A stretch of 64,000 bases of DNA from Paenibacillus sp. JQZ6Y-1 (GTDB lineage: Bacteria; Bacillota; Bacilli; Paenibacillales; Paenibacillaceae): the NCBI RefSeq assembly GCF_040719145.1, contig NZ_JBFDUZ010000003.1:248001-312000 (forward strand). Direction: 5' to 3'. A program made the translations under genes and the position numbers. Positions 35,147-44,173 of the stretch are shown here, one piece after another; position 1 is the stretch's first letter, and every line of letters begins with the position of its first letter. The notes under the pieces were generated by a model. That model did no database searches. It had not been told where the DNA came from and worked only from the letters and a program-made list of their open reading frames with translations.

Positions 35147-36298
35147 TCAGTACAGCTTGCCGACCGCTTCCGCATGAAATGGCTTCAGTTCATCCAAGCG
35201 ACCGTCATGGATTTTGGCTGCCCATTCTGGATCAGCGAGCAGAGCGCGACCGATGGCGATCAGATCGAATTCGTGGTTTTGCAGTCGTTCTGCCAGAATG
35301 CTTACACTGCCCTGCTGCTCGGCATCCGCACCAGAAGCGAAGAATTCGGTAAAGTCCTGTTTTAAGCCAACCGAGCCGACGGTAATCACCGCTTTATCTG
35401 TAATCTGCTTCGCCCAGCCTGCCAGACTAAGCGGCGAACCTTCAAATGCCTGTTCCCAGAAACGGCGTGTCGATGCGTGAAAAATATCTACACCTGCGTC
35501 GGCAAGTGGCTTCAGCACTTCTGCCAGCTCTTCGGCATTATTTGCCAGCTTCGCGGTATATACAGGATATTTCCATTGCGAGAAGCGGAAGACAATCGGG
35601 AAGTCGGGACCAACAGCACGACGGCACGCTTCCACCACCTCCACTGCAAAGCGAGTGCGATTGGCGATGCTACCCCCATATTCATCCTCACGGCGATTGG
35701 TCGTTTCCCACAGAAATTGATCGATCAGATAACCATGCGCTCCATGCAGCTCAATCCCGTCAAAGCCTAACTCCTTCGCTTGCACTGCCGCCTCGGCAAA
35801 TGCCTGTACGACCTCTTGAATCTGCTGTACTGTCATAGCTTCGCCTTTGACTTCCCCATTCACATCCAGACCCGATGGACCAATGGATGGCGCTGCGCCG
35901 TCCGGTTGCGGAAAGTTTTCTCTAGCGATGCCCGCATGAATGAGTTGCGGCATGATTTTGCCACCGACACGATGTACCTCGTCCACCACATGCTTCCAGC
36001 CTGCACGGGCGGCTTCGCTACCAAAGTCAGGGCTGTTCGCCGGGTCCTGATTGGCAGAAGAATGCGGAATGGATACATTTTCGGTGATGATCAGCCCTAC
36101 ACGCTGCTCGGCACGACGACGGTAATAATCCGCCACCTCCGTTCCAGGTACGCCATTCGGCGAGAAGCCACGCGCCATCGGCGCCATGACGATACGGCTG
36201 GATAATGTCAGATTGCCCAGTGTAAAGGATTCAAACAACGGCGCTACATACTGTGTATGATTGGATTGCATATTTTTTTCGATAGAATTCATATTCAT
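35147..36298 (-). CDS. NADH:flavin oxidoreductase, old yellow enzyme family
   Basis: A 383-residue TIM-barrel flavoprotein of the OYE family. It has the FMN-binding start SRIVMAPMARGF, the family signature FDGIELHGAHGYLIDQFL with the substrate-positioning His, followed by NRREDEYGGS, and GRALLADPEW at the phosphate-binding end. It should reduce activated double bonds or xenobiotics with NAD(P)H. ATG 36298 is chosen because CTGGAGGTTACC lies just upstream; the frame is open 52 codons further upstream. It diverges from a TetR regulator gene. Confidence 0.9.
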   Translation of the reverse strand: MNMNSIEKNMQSNHTQYVAPLFESFTLGNLTLSSRIVMAPMARGFSPNGVPGTEVADYYRRRAEQRVGLIITENVSIPHSSANQDPANSPDFGSEAARAGWKHVVDEVHRVGGKIMPQLIHAGIARENFPQPDGAAPSIGPSGLDVNGEVKGEAMTVQQIQEVVQAFAEAAVQAKELGFDGIELHGAHGYLIDQFLWETTNRREDEYGGSIANRTRFAVEVVEACRRAVGPDFPIVFRFSQWKYPVYTAKLANNAEELAEVLKPLADAGVDIFHASTRRFWEQAFEGSPLSLAGWAKQITDKAVITVGSVGLKQDFTEFFASGADAEQQGSVSILAERLQNHEFDLIAIGRALLADPEWAAKIHDGRLDELKPFHAEAVGKLY

Positions 36299-36352
36299 GG
36301 TAACCTCCAGTGATGTTTTAGGGTATACTATCCTTATTATCTTTAGGAAATA

Positions 36353-36380
36353 AATATATAAAAGTAAGCTATAGTGTAAA
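36353..36380 (-). promoter_or_regulatory. Probable promoter of flavin oxidoreductase gene
   Basis: On the minus strand TTTACA (36375-36380), 16-base spacer and TATATT (36353-36358). It lies 55 bases before the start codon. The TetR operator should be nearby, but no clear palindrome was found in 36299-36646. Confidence 0.5.
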
Positions 36381-36646
36381 AGAAGTCCCTCCCCGGTGCA
36401 TGCTGCCGGGTGGGGTATATGCCTGATTGTACAGGCGTGCAAGAACAGATACAACCAACAGAAATCCAGATGTGTCGTTTAAGTATCACATCGTATGGAT
36501 TGTCGTTTAGATCGATAGGCAACTTTTTTCATTTAAACCCTTATTTTTGTTGTTTGACTTTTGCTCTGTATTTTTATTCTTTTTTGTGTACTTTGGTGAA
36601 CTTCATACTCTTTATCATCCCTTTTATCCCTAAGGAGGTATACCTT

Positions 36647-37255
36647 ATGAATACTGCTCCCCGTCCCAATCCGCACGACCCGCGCGTGATCCGTACGCAG
36701 CGATTGATTCACCAAGCTTTTGTGGAACTGCTACAGACCAAAGAATTTGACGATATTACCGTCAGCGATATTACCCGCCGCGCAACGATTAATCGAGTTA
36801 CCTTTTATACCCACTATACTGACAAATACGAATTGCTGGAGCATATGATCTCTAGCCAGCTTATTCAATTGCTGTACAAGGGCATCGATCCGCAAAATGC
36901 TCTCACACCCGAAGCATTAACTACGCTAATCTATGCACTATGCCATTTTCACGAATATTCCGGTACACAATGTCCCAAAAATATCGATTCCCTGCGTTCA
37001 CTGGTCGAGAAAAATATGAAGCTTCAGCTTCAGCACTACCTACTGGAGCATCTGACGATGCAATTGCCCGAGCAGGATCAGGCGCAGCTGTTGCCACTGT
37101 CGGTGATGATCAGCTGGTCGCTGTATGGAGCGACTCTGCAATGGAGCAGCGAAACGAAAGAGACACGCGATACGCCGATTCAGCTGGCACAGCGTATGAT
37201 TCCATTGCTGCAAAGCTGGATCAATACTCATCAAGCCACTACCTCAGCTAGATAA
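36647..37255 (+). CDS. TetR family regulator
   Basis: A 202-residue TetR/AcrR-type repressor. The N-terminal helix-turn-helix (about 15-65) contains TVSDITRRATINRVTFYTHYTDKYELLEHM, and the C-terminal part resembles the TetR_C domain found in Firmicute regulators of xenobiotic reductases. ATG 36647 follows a perfect AAGGAGGT site; the region upstream is not protein-like. It is placed head to head with the old yellow enzyme gene and very likely represses it. Confidence 0.88.
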   Translation: MNTAPRPNPHDPRVIRTQRLIHQAFVELLQTKEFDDITVSDITRRATINRVTFYTHYTDKYELLEHMISSQLIQLLYKGIDPQNALTPEALTTLIYALCHFHEYSGTQCPKNIDSLRSLVEKNMKLQLQHYLLEHLTMQLPEQDQAQLLPLSVMISWSLYGATLQWSSETKETRDTPIQLAQRMIPLLQSWINTHQATTSAR

Positions 37256-37309
37256 GACGCTGAACCGAGACTGTGAATTAACCACATCCATACACATTCG
37301 AAATGACAC

Positions 37310-38065
37310 CTATGGCGCGACAAACTCCTGAACAGTACACAGAGCTGGAAAATCGTTCATATGACGGTGCATCTGATACACGAATCGGTTCACGTCTAGT
37401 ACGATATCCAGCTTGATGCTACGGTTGATCTCATCCATCGTCTGATACAGTACATCAATGTCCGATGGCTGCAAGCCGTCTAATCGAAAATAACAAAGCG
37501 ACACATGAGGCATATAGGTACCTCGTTCAGGTGACAGCTCGCGAATACGCTCATGCAGCTCCATCAGCAGAGCATAATCGTCAGAATCTTCGGGTACATA
37601 TTTGATGCTGACGACATCGCGGGTATTGGTGCTGACTCCCAATGCTCTCATGTTGATGTGGCGACCAGCATAGCGCTCAGCAACTTCGCGGAATACCTGC
37701 TTCACCTGAGACTCATGTTGGCTCATCTGCTCCTGCACCTTGCCTACACCACCCGCCGTATTGCGCTCATTGCTCAGTGCATGAATAGTCAGATGAAATG
37801 TCTCCGGTAACAGCTGGACTAACCGATGGGGCAGCCGATCCAGTAACAGCTGCTGTGCCTGCTGACAACGCATCTGATCCGCTTCACGAAGCGGAATGAC
37901 CGTTGTATATCCGTAAAAGTCATTCATCGTTCCATCCTCTTTGATTTTGCTAGATAGCCCATCCGATACGGTCCACTGCGCTGGCTTACTGTTCATTTGC
38001 TCCTGCCACTCACGCTCTTTTTCCTTAACAAATTGTGTATAATCCATTTGTACATCGTTCATCAT
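37310..38065 (-). CDS. 2H phosphoesterase-like protein (DUF1868/2'-5' RNA ligase fold)
   Basis: A 251-residue cytoplasmic protein with two HxT/S motifs of the 2H family: HLTIHAL near residue 85 and HVSLCYF near residue 187. Together they form the catalytic pair for hydrolysis of cyclic or 2'-5' phosphodiesters. The opening residues form a charged helix. GGGGAAGGGTGG precedes the ATG-ATG start. Substrate unknown; related proteins act on RNA ends or ADP-ribose cyclic phosphates. It is transcribed alone. Confidence 0.8.
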   Translation of the reverse strand: MMNDVQMDYTQFVKEKEREWQEQMNSKPAQWTVSDGLSSKIKEDGTMNDFYGYTTVIPLREADQMRCQQAQQLLLDRLPHRLVQLLPETFHLTIHALSNERNTAGGVGKVQEQMSQHESQVKQVFREVAERYAGRHINMRALGVSTNTRDVVSIKYVPEDSDDYALLMELHERIRELSPERGTYMPHVSLCYFRLDGLQPSDIDVLYQTMDEINRSIKLDIVLDVNRFVYQMHRHMNDFPALCTVQEFVAP

Positions 38066-38201
38066 CCATTTCCACCCTTCCCCTACTTATCTTGATTTAA
38101 CTGTGTTCAGCATACCGAGTTAGCACAAACTCTCTTTCCATTTCAATCGCGATCTATGTAAAAACGAGTTCGGCATCAATGAAAACTCTTCGGAAAATGC
38201 C

Positions 38202-38241
38202 AAAAAACCTGCCGCACCCTAAAATGGGTGGGCAGGTTTTT
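38202..38241. terminator. Intrinsic terminator after metQ
   Basis: AAAAAACCTGCCGCACCC pairs with GGGTGGGCAGGTTTTT, one bulge. It ends the metNIQ unit on the minus strand and can work both ways. Confidence 0.82.
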
Positions 38242-38342
38242 GAAGGTTTGGGTGTTCATGTAGTGCCAATGCTAATGCGTAATAGGAGACAACTTTTCCT
38301 TTTATGCAAGCAGCGGTTGGATTCGGTTTGCCGAACTATACC

Positions 38343-39194
38343 TTAAAATGCTGGTACAGCAATATCTGCATAGTTATCTTGCAGGAATTTCTTCACTTCT
38401 GGTCCAGCCATGCGTTCTTTCAGCTTCTGGATCGCGGCAGAGTCTTTGTTGTCTTCGCGTGCAACCAGTGTGATGGCGAAAGTAGAGTCTTCTTTTTCTG
38501 TAACGAGTGCATCTTTAACCGGAGTCAGATTCAGCGGTTTGGCATATGCCGGAGTCATTGCTACCAGATCGGCTTCATCATACATACGAGCCAGCATCAG
38601 CAGATCGACCTCTTTGAATGTAAAGTGCTTCGGATTGGATGTAATGTCGGCTTGTACCGCATTCATGCCTACGCCGTCTTTGAGCGTGATCATGCCAGCT
38701 TGAGCAAACATTTGCAGCGAGCGACCGATGTTGGATGGATCGTTGGCGATAGCGATGGTTGCGCCTTCTGGCAGAGCGTCGATGCTTTTATACGTTTTGG
38801 AATAGGCGCCATAGATAGCATTATAGATCGGTTGAATGCCAACCAGATTGCTGCCTTTGCTGGCATTGTACTGCTGCATATATGGAACGTGCTGGAAGAA
38901 GTTCGCGTCCACTTCTTTGTTTGCCAGTGCATCATTGGGCTGTACGTTATCCGACAGCACGATCACATCCAGATTGATGCCGTCCTGCTTCAGCAGTGGT
39001 TTTACGATGTCGAGAATATCGGTCATTGGCGGGATCAGGGTAGCGACTTTTAGCGTTGTTTCGCCAGTTGTGCTTGCTTCGCTGCTCGTTTCGCTAGATG
39101 CGTTATTCGTTTCGGTTGTAGCTTTCTGTCCACATGCCGCCAGCAGTAATGCCATGGCGAACAGCAGGATCAGGATGGATTTTTTGTTTAACAT
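38343..39194 (-). CDS. metQ: Methionine ABC transporter substrate-binding lipoprotein
   Basis: A 283-residue precursor of the NlpA/MetQ family. The signal peptide ends in the lipobox LLAAC with Cys near residue 20, followed by a Thr/Ser-rich linker and a type II binding domain with ANFFQHVPYMQQYN, a segment typical of methionine receptors. ATG 39194 has only a weak site (GGGGG 13 bases upstream), but upstream frames lack a signal peptide. It is the last gene of metN-metI-metQ. It should capture D/L-methionine outside the cell. Confidence 0.9.
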   Translation of the reverse strand: MLNKKSILILLFAMALLLAACGQKATTETNNASSETSSEASTTGETTLKVATLIPPMTDILDIVKPLLKQDGINLDVIVLSDNVQPNDALANKEVDANFFQHVPYMQQYNASKGSNLVGIQPIYNAIYGAYSKTYKSIDALPEGATIAIANDPSNIGRSLQMFAQAGMITLKDGVGMNAVQADITSNPKHFTFKEVDLLMLARMYDEADLVAMTPAYAKPLNLTPVKDALVTEKEDSTFAITLVAREDNKDSAAIQKLKERMAGPEVKKFLQDNYADIAVPAF

Positions 39195-39271
39195 AATGGA
39201 ATAGATACCCCCGTATTTGTGTAGTGATGATATACATATTACTTTTGGCTTCTCAATCATTTGCCAATCGG

Positions 39272-39961
39272 TTAGCGCTTGTCGATCAGGCGTGAGATCA
39301 GGCTACCGGTGAATTGTACCGCCTGCACTAGAATAATCATGAGGATGATCATATAGACCATCACATCCGTTTCAAAACGCTGATACCCGTATCGAATCGC
39401 AAAATCACCAATTCCGCCGCCGCCGACAATGCCGACCACGGTCGAGTATGAAATAAAGCTGATCGCTGATGTCGTCAGTCCCAGCACCAGCCCAGAACGT
39501 GCTTCCACATACAGAAACTTGAACACAATCTGCATGCCGGATGCGCCCATCGCACGCGCCGATTCCACGATGCCACGTGGTACATCCAGCAGCGCCTGCT
39601 CCACCAGCCGCGAATAATAGGCGATGGCGATGATCGATAGTGGCACCGACGCCGCTTCTGTACCAATCGACGTACCGACAACCAGACGTGTAAATGGAAT
39701 CAAAAACACAACTAGCAGCAGAAATGGAAAGGAACGTACGATGTTAACGATGCTGTTCAGTAACCCAGACACATATACATTTTCATATAGCTGTCCTTTG
39801 CGGGTCAGGTAGATCCATGTACCAAGCGGCAAGCCAATCAGAATAGCGGCTGCCAAAGATATGCCAACCATGGTAAACGTGTCGCCAATCGCTTGCCAAA
39901 TCTCTGTCTGGTACTTGTCCAGCATCTCACCGAAGGTTCGTGTATTATCCACGGTCGTCAC
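39272..39961 (-). CDS. metI: Methionine ABC transporter permease
   Basis: A 229-residue inner-membrane permease with five predicted spans. The EAA loop near 140-160 (ESARAMGASGMQIVFKFL) contacts MetN, and the characteristic GGGGIGDFAIRYGYQRF follows. Its start (ATG 39961) overlaps the metN stop by 17 bases, showing translational coupling. Family length is normal. Confidence 0.93.
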   Translation of the reverse strand: MTTVDNTRTFGEMLDKYQTEIWQAIGDTFTMVGISLAAAILIGLPLGTWIYLTRKGQLYENVYVSGLLNSIVNIVRSFPFLLLVVFLIPFTRLVVGTSIGTEAASVPLSIIAIAYYSRLVEQALLDVPRGIVESARAMGASGMQIVFKFLYVEARSGLVLGLTTSAISFISYSTVVGIVGGGGIGDFAIRYGYQRFETDVMVYMIILMIILVQAVQFTGSLISRLIDKR

Positions 39962-40712
39962 CTCCGATGCCTAGCAGCTGCTCACGATACGATAGCGTAT
40001 AATCCGGTGCTGATGCGAAGCCGTGCTCTGCCCGCGAATAGCTCTCCACAATCTGTCCATTCGCCATCACAGACACGGTATCGCAGAGACTTTTCACCAC
40101 ATCCATCTCATGTGTGACCAGCACCATCGTTACGCCCAGCTGCTCATTGATCTGCCGGAGCAGTCCGAGAATATCTGCGGTTGTACTGGGATCAAGCGCC
40201 GATGTCGGTTCATCGCACAGCAGCACCTGCGGACGTGTAGCAATCGCGCGTGCAATGCCGACACGCTGACGCTGCCCTCCGCTCAATTGAGACGGATAAT
40301 CGTGTATCCGATCCAGCAAGCCCACCTGATGGAGACACTCTCTAATACGCTGCTCCCGTTCTTTCCTTTTCACGCCTGCCAGTTCCAGCGCCGCCGACAC
40401 ATTGCCGCCTACAGTACGATTATGCACCAGATTGAATTGCTGAAAAATCATACCAATCTGCTGGCGTACTGGTCGCAACTGACGTTCCGACAAGCTAGTC
40501 AACTGCTGCCCACCTACGATGACACGCCCTTCATCTGGGCTTTCCAGCATGTTAATCATACGCAGTAAGGTCGATTTGCCTGCACCACTACTGCCGACGA
40601 TGCCATGAATATCGCCTGTACCAATATGCAGATCCACCTGCTTGACGGCAGGCAAATCACTGCCGGTTTTGCCAAAATATTTGCTCACGCCTTCCAGCGT
40701 AATCATTCCCAT
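39945..40712 (-). CDS. metN: Methionine ABC transporter ATPase lacking the NIL domain
   Basis: A 255-residue ATPase. Walker A GSSGAGKST (about 38-46), Q-loop, signature LSGGQRQR, Walker B VLLCDEPTSALD and H-loop VTHEMD are all intact. The usual MetN of about 340 residues carries a C-terminal NIL/ACT-like domain that binds methionine and shuts the transporter; here the protein ends shortly after the ATPase core (GIGGDDRG). The end is natural because the stop overlaps the metI start. A good sigma-A promoter lies 85 bases upstream and no S-box riboswitch is seen in the short leader. Confidence 0.93.
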   Translation of the reverse strand: MGMITLEGVSKYFGKTGSDLPAVKQVDLHIGTGDIHGIVGSSGAGKSTLLRMINMLESPDEGRVIVGGQQLTSLSERQLRPVRQQIGMIFQQFNLVHNRTVGGNVSAALELAGVKRKEREQRIRECLHQVGLLDRIHDYPSQLSGGQRQRVGIARAIATRPQVLLCDEPTSALDPSTTADILGLLRQINEQLGVTMVLVTHEMDVVKSLCDTVSVMANGQIVESYSRAEHGFASAPDYTLSYREQLLGIGGDDRG

Positions 40713-40796
40713 TCCCTCCTCCGCCTCAATCCGGACCGATGAGGATCAGTGTATTACTATTTTGGTATATCTGTTATAGCCTGTTACTCCTGCTAC

Positions 40797-40825
40797 ATTA
40801 TAAGCAAATGCTGCGTCTGTGTCAC
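40797..40825 (-). promoter_or_regulatory. Sigma-A promoter of metNIQ
   Basis: On the minus strand GTGACA (40820-40825), exactly 17 bases, then a perfect TATAAT (40797-40802). The leader to metN is only about 80 nt. Confidence 0.7.
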
Positions 40826-40886
40826 TATTTTTCACAGGTTATTAAAGATGAAATATGGATGAAGAAAAATGGCATTGCCAATCAAA

Positions 40887-40933
40887 CCAAAAACACCGCC
40901 CATCCAGTCAACATCATGACGACTGGATGAGCG
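40887..40933 (-). terminator. Terminator after decarboxylase gene
   Basis: On the minus strand CGCTCATCCAGTC pairs with GACTGGATGGGCG, then GTTTTTGG. Confidence 0.65.
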
Positions 40934-41046
40934 ATGCAATATGTTGAAGATGAGGAGATTCTTATCCTATTTGATAGTGATCCAGACTTGATCCTGTTCC
41001 ACCTTTATCAGGAATGTGCGCACCTGCACTTTATCGTAGTAATAGC

Positions 41047-42744
41047 TTAACTTTGCTGTTCCTGCTGCTCCATATAGGCACGGATTTTTTTCATGTAGTC
41101 CGGCGCATCCATCGGATCAGCAGCAATCATTTCGATCAGACATAGCCGCTCACTCTGCTGCTGCTCCGCTTCCGCAATTGCCAAATCCAATTCGCCATTG
41201 GTGGTTACTTTTGCCGTATACGCATCGCGTCCAAATGTACGGATCAGCTCGGTATAATTCCAAGCCGGTACTTCGTTGTACGTCTGCTTAGCAATGTCTT
41301 CTTTGACATTCAAATACTTTTCAATTGTATATCCGCCATTGTTCAGGATGAAAATAATTGGTCGACAGCCATATTCCAGCATGGAGCTTAGTTCCTGCAC
41401 GGTCAATTGCAGCGAACCTTCACCGGTAAACAGAATTACCCGACGATTGGGAGCCGCAATGGATGCACCGAATGCTGCTGGCGTTGCGTATCCGATACTT
41501 TGCCAGCCGCCCTGCGCAAGATACATAACCTGATTCGGCAAACGAACCTGCGACATACCATATGCGAATGTCCCCGTCTCTGCCAGCACGATATCCTGTT
41601 CACGCAGCATCTGCTGAAAACGCGGATAATAGTGCAGCGTATGCAGTGGCTCGTCTGCATTTCCTTGCGCCGTATCATAAGCAAAATCCGTTTTCGGTAT
41701 ATCCTTCATATTCATCCAGCCCAGTTCCACCAGCGCCTGTATCATATCCTCTCCGCGGATATTCGAATAGGTTGCTTCCCCGATGGTCACATACTCTGGC
41801 TGAATATTGATGATCGTATTCGTATCCAGCTTAGCGGTAAAATTAGCTGTATTGATATCCGTCCAGATCAACCCCAGCGCCAGCACCACATCTGCTTGCT
41901 CCACGATCTCTGTTACCTGCGGATTACCAAATGCACCGCCATACATACCGATATATTGCTCGTGCTGCTCATCGAAGCCGCTTTTCCCCATTAACATAGA
42001 TGCCGCTGGAATGCGTAGTGCCTCTGCCAGCTGAATCGCTTGCTGCTGCCAGCGCTGTCGCAGCACGGTGGTATCAGATAGCAGCACCGCGCGCTCTGCG
42101 GCATGTAGTAGCTCACCCGCCTGCTTCATCGCCGCTTGAAGCGAAGAGGAGCTTGTTTTCAATGGCGAAGGCTGTTGATTTGTATGTGGTAGCACCTGCT
42201 GGTTCACCAGATCAATAGCGACCATCAGATATACCGGCTTCTTCGTCGTTGTCGCGATATGAATCGCCTGCGGAATTTCCAGCATCGCATTTTCCGGTGT
42301 GATTACAGCGGTATAAGCGGTAATTGGCTCATACACTTTGCGGAATACATCGTAATCGCCATCCATCAGCGTATGATGCATTAATTGTTTGGATTGCTGC
42401 ATCTGGGAAGCAGGTGTCCCTACAATATGAATGATCGGAATATTCTCACTGTATGCACCAGCAATCGCGTTGCAGGCACTCATCTCACCTACGCCAAAGG
42501 TTGTAATCATCGCGCTGATGCCTTTGACACGGGCGTAACCATCCGCTGCATAGCCCGCATTCAGCTCATTGCGTGCTGGAATAAAGCCAATGCCCTCGTA
42601 ACTTTCCAGTGCATCCACCAGCGAAAAATTATAATCGCCTGGTACACCAAAAATCTCCGTAATATGTTGTTCCTTTAGGCAATCAAACAGATAATGTCCA
42701 ACTGTCGTTCCGGTGCGGGTCATGCTGTTGGTGTTCGTATTCAT
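41047..42744 (-). CDS. Indolepyruvate/branched 2-keto acid decarboxylase (ThDP-dependent)
   Basis: A 565-residue thiamine-diphosphate enzyme of the pyruvate/indolepyruvate decarboxylase family. Catalytic Glu60 lies in ARNELNAGYAADGYAR and the active-site pair is His123-His124 (LMHHTLMDGDY). The ThDP/Mg motif spans GEGSLQLT to ILNNGGYTIE; GEG replaces the usual GDG. ATG 42744 follows GAAAGGGGAAC; the earlier open frame is not protein-like. It could convert indole-3-pyruvate to indole-3-acetaldehyde (auxin route) or 2-keto acids to aldehydes. Sequence alone does not decide between them. It is a single gene. Confidence 0.88.
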   Translation of the reverse strand: MNTNTNSMTRTGTTVGHYLFDCLKEQHITEIFGVPGDYNFSLVDALESYEGIGFIPARNELNAGYAADGYARVKGISAMITTFGVGEMSACNAIAGAYSENIPIIHIVGTPASQMQQSKQLMHHTLMDGDYDVFRKVYEPITAYTAVITPENAMLEIPQAIHIATTTKKPVYLMVAIDLVNQQVLPHTNQQPSPLKTSSSSLQAAMKQAGELLHAAERAVLLSDTTVLRQRWQQQAIQLAEALRIPAASMLMGKSGFDEQHEQYIGMYGGAFGNPQVTEIVEQADVVLALGLIWTDINTANFTAKLDTNTIINIQPEYVTIGEATYSNIRGEDMIQALVELGWMNMKDIPKTDFAYDTAQGNADEPLHTLHYYPRFQQMLREQDIVLAETGTFAYGMSQVRLPNQVMYLAQGGWQSIGYATPAAFGASIAAPNRRVILFTGEGSLQLTVQELSSMLEYGCRPIIFILNNGGYTIEKYLNVKEDIAKQTYNEVPAWNYTELIRTFGRDAYTAKVTTNGELDLAIAEAEQQQSERLCLIEMIAADPMDAPDYMKKIRAYMEQQEQQS

Positions 42745-42868
42745 GATGTTCCCCTTTCCCGTTCTGATTTTGGATTGTCGTCGCTCTGGTTTACACAGAG
42801 CGTCCATCACTATACCCATTACCCAATGCAGCCCAATCATTGCCAACTAGCTTACTGAAAAGCACAGC

Positions 42869-42906
42869 AAAAAGGAGATTTCCCGTCGCATACGGAAAAT
42901 CCCCTT
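42869..42906 (-). terminator. Terminator after ypsA
   Basis: On the minus strand AAGGGGATTTTCCGT pairs (mismatches allowed) with ACGGGAAATCTCCTT, then TTTTG. Confidence 0.7.
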
Positions 42907-42963
42907 GGTCTACAATACTAATTCTAGCTCTATTCAAACTGCAAGAAGCCGACCTACCACTCA

Positions 42964-43575
42964 TCAGATCTCGTCGCCAAATGTATTGCGGCTGCCGTTC
43001 ATCTCCATCTCCGGTTCTTCCATCAGCTGCTCCAATCGCTCCTCATCCGCAATGCCCTGAATATCTTCCGAGCTGATGCTGATATAGCGATACCCATCCT
43101 CCTGCTGACGCTTGAGCGCTTCTTCCTTGAAAAAGCGTGGGCTGCCTTCCCCTGCATCCTCGTCATAGACCAGCACAATGCCATCCGTCTTGCGAAATAA
43201 TAGTTCATCGCGCGCCTTGAACTGCCAGATGCCCTGATACGGCTGATTGCTGACTACCCCATGAAAGTCGATATCTTTTAAAATCTGATTGTAATAGTCC
43301 TTCTTGTCATCGCTCCAGCGTTCCTCTGGGTTAGCAAACGCGGACAGGATCGATACCCGCAGCTGCGGATACTCCTGCTTCAATTCTATCGCCGTCTCGC
43401 ACGCCCACAGATCGACACCATACTGTCCGGGCGTAATCACCCATTCTAGCCCATCCTCCAGCAGCGGAATTAGCTTGCTGCGAATCGCTTGGCGGATATA
43501 ATGAATGCCTTCATGCTTTTGACTGAAAATACTCAGCTCATGCGCACGGTAGCCAGTGACGAGTACATTCTTCAT
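42964..43575 (-). CDS. ypsA: YpsA family (DUF1273, SLOG superfamily) protein
   Basis: A 203-residue protein beginning MKNVLVTGYRAHELSIF, with the nucleotide-binding glycine segment ITPGQYGVDLWACE near 65-80 typical of YpsA, a SLOG-fold protein linked in Bacillus to cell division. The C-terminal 35 residues are acidic and extend beyond the usual length. A GCGGAGGC site precedes ATG 43575. Single gene. The molecular activity is unknown. Confidence 0.88.
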   Translation of the reverse strand: MKNVLVTGYRAHELSIFSQKHEGIHYIRQAIRSKLIPLLEDGLEWVITPGQYGVDLWACETAIELKQEYPQLRVSILSAFANPEERWSDDKKDYYNQILKDIDFHGVVSNQPYQGIWQFKARDELLFRKTDGIVLVYDEDAGEGSPRFFKEEALKRQQEDGYRYISISSEDIQGIADEERLEQLMEEPEMEMNGSRNTFGDEI

Positions 43576-43690
43576 GCTGTTTTGCCTCCGCTTCCGTTTC
43601 CATTCTTTTGTTGTCCATCATACCATGTTACCATAGCTCGGTTAAGAGCAAGGCAGACATTGCTATAAGGAAACCAGAATATTCACGCAC

Positions 43691-43727
43691 AAAAAAGACC
43701 GGTTCGGCTAATGGAATCGGTCTTTTT
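43691..43727. terminator. Hairpin terminator
   Basis: AAAAAAGACCG pairs with CGGTCTTTTT. It ends the small basic protein gene on the minus strand. Confidence 0.75.
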
Positions 43728-43775
43728 CTGATGAAGATTATGGATGCAGTAAATCAGACTGCACATGGAAAGCGA

Positions 43776-43988
43776 TTAGGTTCCCATCTTTTTGCGCTGA
43801 TTGTTTACTTTTTTGGTCATCTGGCTTTTCATCGATTTGGTGCCGGTGGATTGTTGTCCGTTACCGCCTTTGCCTTGGTTACCTTGCTTTTTCTGTGCCA
43901 GCAGACGTTTAGCCATCTCGGCTTGACTCAGCTTTTTCGCTGGAGCGTCTTCCGGTGTGGATGCTGGTTGATTATGTTCTGTCGTCAA
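43776..43988 (-). CDS. Small basic protein, unrecognised
   Basis: A 70-residue protein, rich in Lys, Gln and Gly, with a helical motif LSQAEMAKRLLAQKKQ and a basic end (TKKVNNQRKKMGT) that could bind nucleic acid or ribosomes. TTG 43988 is chosen because GAGGTGAG lies 4 bases upstream; the frame is open 15 codons further upstream. No family recognised. Confidence 0.6.
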   Translation of the reverse strand: MTTEHNQPASTPEDAPAKKLSQAEMAKRLLAQKKQGNQGKGGNGQQSTGTKSMKSQMTKKVNNQRKKMGT

Positions 43989-44128
43989 TAGACTCACCTC
44001 AGCTCCATCATAGCATATCGCCACCGCCAACTCTATCCCAAAACAGTAACAATTATACGGCGCTACGCCTCTACGAATAGTAAGCGAGCGACTGCCGCAT
44101 GAACGATGGTGCAGATCAAGATATGAGC

Positions 44129-44164
44129 GTAACGATGGAGCATATAGAGTAACAATGGAGCATA
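44129..44164. repeat. Short direct repeat, two 20-bp units
   Basis: GTAACGATGGAGCATA at 44129 and GTAACAATGGAGCATA at 44149; one base differs. Non-coding. Confidence 0.55.
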
Positions 44165-44173
44165 CAACGGGAG

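Noticed and set aside
40713..40800. SAM riboswitch before metNIQ
   Set aside because: The leader is too short (about 80 nt) and lacks the S-box conserved segments.
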